DNA of 14,922 nt from JAHIJO01 sp964486075 (GTDB lineage: Bacteria; Verrucomicrobiota; Kiritimatiellia; JAAZAB01), in assembly GCA_964486075.1 (NCBI GenBank), contig CAZALU010000077.1, positions 1 through 14,922 on the forward strand. The letters run 5' to 3'. Of the stretch, positions 13,211-14,922 are shown piece by piece; the stretch's first letter is position 1; each line of letters opens with the position of its first letter. The notes beneath the pieces were generated by a model. It did no database searches, was not told where the DNA came from, and saw nothing but the letters and a program-made list of their open reading frames with translations. Made by a program: the position numbers and the translations under genes.

Positions 13211-13252
13211 AAAAAAACCGGCAGGCCCGCCCTTGCGAACCTGCCGGTTTTA
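13211..13252 (-). terminator. Strong intrinsic terminator of the thioredoxin/Cys-rich unit
   Basis: AAAACCGGCAGG (13214-13225) pairs perfectly with CCTGCCGGTTTT (13240-13251) around a 14-base loop. On the minus strand the stem is followed by a run of seven Ts, as expected downstream of the minus-strand Cys-rich gene ending at 13328. The A/T flanks could make it work in both directions. Confidence 0.85.
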
Positions 13253-13260
13253 AAGGCCTG

Positions 13261-13287
13261 AATATTGCACGCTCATTGTGCAATATT
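13261..13287. repeat. Perfect 10-bp stem hairpin near the terminator
   Basis: AATATTGCAC (13261-13270) and GTGCAATATT (13278-13287) pair perfectly with a 7-base loop. It lies between the Cys-rich gene stop and the main terminator and would be in the 3' untranslated RNA. Confidence 0.8.
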
Positions 13288-13327
13288 AACTATCGCCTAA
13301 GCGGGCCAGGAAATAATATCCTCAAAA

Positions 13328-13825
13328 CTAGTTCGACGGAACTTCTTCCGGGGCCGCAGCCGGAACTTCTGCCGGAGCGTCTTTTTCGCACGCTTTGTCT
13401 TTCATCGGGCAGGCGGCGCAATCGGCTTTGACGCTCTGCATCGTTTTGCATTTTGTGCACTGCATGGTATCCGCGGCGCAGTCGGCGGTTTTTGCCAGTG
13501 TTCCGCCGCACTTGGCGCAGATGCATTCGGCGCATTCGCCTGCTTCGGAGATTTTTTTCTTGGCCGCATTGACATCCGCCTTGATCTTAGCCACACAGTC
13601 CTTGCCGCAGGCGTAAATCCGACAACATCCAACGTCCGCGTACTGGGTCTTATCAATCTTGTTGCCCTCGATCGGGCACAGGGTCTGAGCCTTGTATTCG
13701 ATTTTCTTTTCCATGACGATGGCCTTGGCGTCCGCGGGCGCGGTTACGGGCTCCGCTTCCTGGGCTATCACGGCGACGCCGAACATGGCTACGATTCCAA
13801 TTCCTATCAAATGCTGTAATTTCAT
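13328..13825 (-). CDS. Secreted Cys-rich protein, probable metal-binding (YHS/TRASH-like N-half)
   Basis: The product is 165 residues. MKLQHLIGIGIVAMFGVAVIA (1-21) is a Sec signal peptide, likely cut before QEAEP. The segment TLCPIEGNKIDKTQYADVGC (48-67), continuing CRIYACGKDC to C77, resembles YHS/TRASH-type heavy-metal domains (CPVxGxxIDKxxYxxxxGxxIYxCCxxC). Eight more cysteines follow in CxxC-like spacings (CAECICAKC, MQCTKC, CAAC), suggesting a zinc-ribbon-like or redox segment, then an Ala/Pro/Glu tail. There are 15 cysteines in all. I do not recognise a named family for the whole protein. Its function is probably binding of metal or cycling of thiols outside the cytoplasm. It lies 70 bases after the thioredoxin-fold gene on the same strand, probably in one transcript; AAGG 9-12 bases before the ATG is a moderate ribosome binding site. 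Confidence 0.75.
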   Translation of the reverse strand: MKLQHLIGIGIVAMFGVAVIAQEAEPVTAPADAKAIVMEKKIEYKAQTLCPIEGNKIDKTQYADVGCCRIYACGKDCVAKIKADVNAAKKKISEAGECAECICAKCGGTLAKTADCAADTMQCTKCKTMQSVKADCAACPMKDKACEKDAPAEVPAAAPEEVPSN

Positions 13826-13895
13826 AACTTTGCCTTCGTTGCTATGGTTGATTTGTTGCTTGGTATCGGACCGACTTTGCTGGCATTATCCTATT

Positions 13896-14375
13896 TTACT
13901 GGTTCTCCTTGGGTTGGGTTGTTGATTCGAACTTTGCCTTCAGCACATCTTGTAAATACTTTACGTAAGCTGCGGCTCCGCCTGGGCGATAGCCTGTTCG
14001 GGCCAGTTCCTTGCCGGTCGCATCCAAGATGAGCACCGTGGGGAATCCATTGACCCTGTAGTTGCCGGCCAATTCTTCGTTCTGCTTTTTCAATTCAGCT
14101 GACTGTTCCGTTTTCCGCGGAAAGTCGGCCATAAAAAGCACCAGGTTATCCTTGGCAAAAGCTTTGAATTCAGCCCGTGAAAAGACTTCCTTGTCCAGCT
14201 TGATGCACCAGCCGCACCAGTCGGAGCCCGAGAAGTCCGCCAGGATGGGGCGTTGCGTTTGTGCCGCCTCCTGTTTGGCCTTTGCGAAGTCAGTCAGCCA
14301 ATCTGCGCTGGCCGTTGCCGAAAATCCTGTCAGGCCGAGACACAAGGCAATGGGTATGATCGCGGTCAATTTCAT
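13896..14375 (-). CDS. Secreted thioredoxin-fold protein (thioredoxin_7 type)
   Basis: The product is 159 residues. AGGAG lies 8 bases before the ATG. Residues 1-24 (ending FSATASA) form a Sec signal peptide with an A-x-A cleavage site. The mature domain has KAKQEAAQTQRPILADFSGS, then DWCGWCIKLDKEVF with the active CxxC (C54-G-W-C57), and NGFPTVLIL with the cis-proline at P112 facing the active site. The WCGWC form and the QRPIL lead-in are typical of the periplasmic DsbD-gamma/thioredoxin_7 group that reduces or shuffles disulfides. The neighbour encodes a 15-Cys secreted protein, so that protein is a natural candidate substrate. No DsbD or other membrane electron donor is present in the window. 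Confidence 0.9.
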   Translation of the reverse strand: MKLTAIIPIALCLGLTGFSATASADWLTDFAKAKQEAAQTQRPILADFSGSDWCGWCIKLDKEVFSRAEFKAFAKDNLVLFMADFPRKTEQSAELKKQNEELAGNYRVNGFPTVLILDATGKELARTGYRPGGAAAYVKYLQDVLKAKFESTTQPKENQ

Positions 14376-14401
14376 GGATGATCTCCTGTTTGTGGTTTGG
14401 G

Positions 14402-14429
14402 GTTACAAACTGTGTTCATAAATAGTTAA
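14402..14429 (-). promoter_or_regulatory. Candidate promoter of the thioredoxin/Cys-rich unit
   Basis: On the minus strand TTAACT (14429-14424) and TGTAAC (14407-14402) are 16 bases apart, each matching four of six consensus positions. The position, about 25-55 bases upstream of the ATG at 14375, is suitable. It is only a weak match. Confidence 0.35.
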
Positions 14430-14705
14430 CGTCCGGGTAACGTGCCCTCAGCGTGGGGCGCTGCCCGAATAAACAGATTGCAGCGGATACTGTGGTGGAA
14501 TAGTAAACTTATTTCTTCCTCTAAAGCAACCAGAAAATTCGGCAATTTTTGATTAGGGGCGCAAGTCCGTAGGGATTATGCGATAGTGCTTCAGGTAAAT
14601 AACCTAAAGCGGGCTGTGCCTGCAACCCTATGAAAATCAACCACTAATTGCACTGATTTCACGGATGATGCGGAGAATCTTAATCCTATTTAACTCAGCA
14701 CTTTT
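14430..14705. other. Noncoding stretch upstream of the thioredoxin gene
   Basis: No gene is recognised. Near 14638-14667, ACTAATTGC, ACTGATTTC and ACGGATGATGC follow each other with a rhythm of about 9-10 bases, suggesting a short degenerate tandem repeat. Nothing else stands out. Confidence 0.3.
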
Positions 14706-14820
14706 CGCCCCGCAACGGGGCGGATGTTGTTCTGCATTGTAGGACGGGAACGCCCCCCGGGCTTCCCGCCGTCCGTGAAAGGGTCGGCGGGCAATCTCGC
14801 AAGCGGCACGTGCCCGCACT
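14706..14820. repeat. GC-rich palindromic repeats
   Basis: CGCCCCG/CGGGGCG (14706-14722, CAA loop) is a perfect hairpin. GGACGG (14742-14747) and CCGTCC (14769-14774) enclose GGGAA/TTCCC and GCCC/GGGC in an imperfect longer hairpin, followed by GCGGGCA/TGCCCGC around a small CACGTG-containing loop (14787-14817). The series looks like a composite dispersed repeat. No coding frame is supported. Confidence 0.6.
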
Positions 14821-14886
14821 ATAAATAACAAATCACTATCAGATTAAATTAAACCCGCTCGCGCTACGCGCAGGGACGACTTTTGC

Positions 14887-14922
14887 TGTAGCCGACCACG
14901 GTGGGGTCGGATTCGAAGACCG
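14887..14922 (-). repeat. Partial copy of the tyrA palindromic element (cut by window end)
   Basis: TGTAGCCGAC followed by CACGGTGGGGTCGG and AAGACCG matches the reverse complement of the tyrA element (TGTAGCCGAC, TTCGGTGAAGTCGG, AAGACCG) with the same order and spacing. The first hairpin keeps its stem through a T-A to C-G paired change. The remainder lies outside the window. Confidence 0.75.

Overview
The window looks like a piece of a bacterial chromosome, probably from an environmental (metagenome-type) member of the PVC group such as Kiritimatiellota, Lentisphaerota or Verrucomicrobiota. The reasons are the many dispersed palindromic repeats, including two copies that translate as a WHRHS-C motif, decayed IS elements of several families, Shine-Dalgarno-led genes, a tyrA-aroA-cmk-plsC-infA order, and secreted Cys-rich and thioredoxin proteins. 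The taxonomic call is inference and only moderately secure.

Layout. 1-980: an IS4-family transposase whose 5' end lies outside the window. 980-2370: no recognisable gene but dense structure: a 108-bp tandem repeat with a nested palindrome, a 138-bp MITE-like element flanked by 11-bp direct repeats, a run of unrelated near-perfect hairpins, and two copies of a 'cacaggca' palindrome. 2370-5692 (minus strand): a likely operon of a UlaG-like metallo-hydrolase and an ADP-ribosylglycohydrolase with a good promoter and a strong ribosome binding site, followed after a second MITE-like copy by an iron-sulfur-flavoprotein-type FMN protein. 5827-6639 (minus): an IS66 transposase lacking its N-terminus. 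7158-11342 (plus): a housekeeping cluster, tyrA, aroA, cmk, plsC, infA, linking aromatic amino acid synthesis (prephenate dehydrogenase, EPSP synthase), CMP phosphorylation, phospholipid acylation and translation initiation factor IF-1. 11343-12900: a graveyard holding an RHS/YD-repeat fragment, the C-terminal end of an rve-type integrase/transposase, and the C-terminal end of an IS630 transposase. 13328-14375 (minus): a secreted thioredoxin-fold protein followed by a secreted Cys-rich protein, ending in a strong hairpin terminator. 14376-14922: more palindromic repeats, the last of which is cut by the window edge.

The most notable observation is that three consecutive core genes carry mobile-repeat sequence inside or joined to their reading frames. 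tyrA has an in-frame palindromic element of about 35 codons between its Rossmann region and the GSHPIAGSE motif, and a relative of that element lies at the window end. aroA is preceded, in frame and without a stop, by the N-terminus of a 23S-intervening-sequence (four-helix-bundle) protein. The last codons and the stop codon of cmk come from another palindromic repeat. This resembles the way Rickettsia palindromic elements enter proteins, but the sequences are different. No CRISPR array, tRNA or rRNA gene was found.
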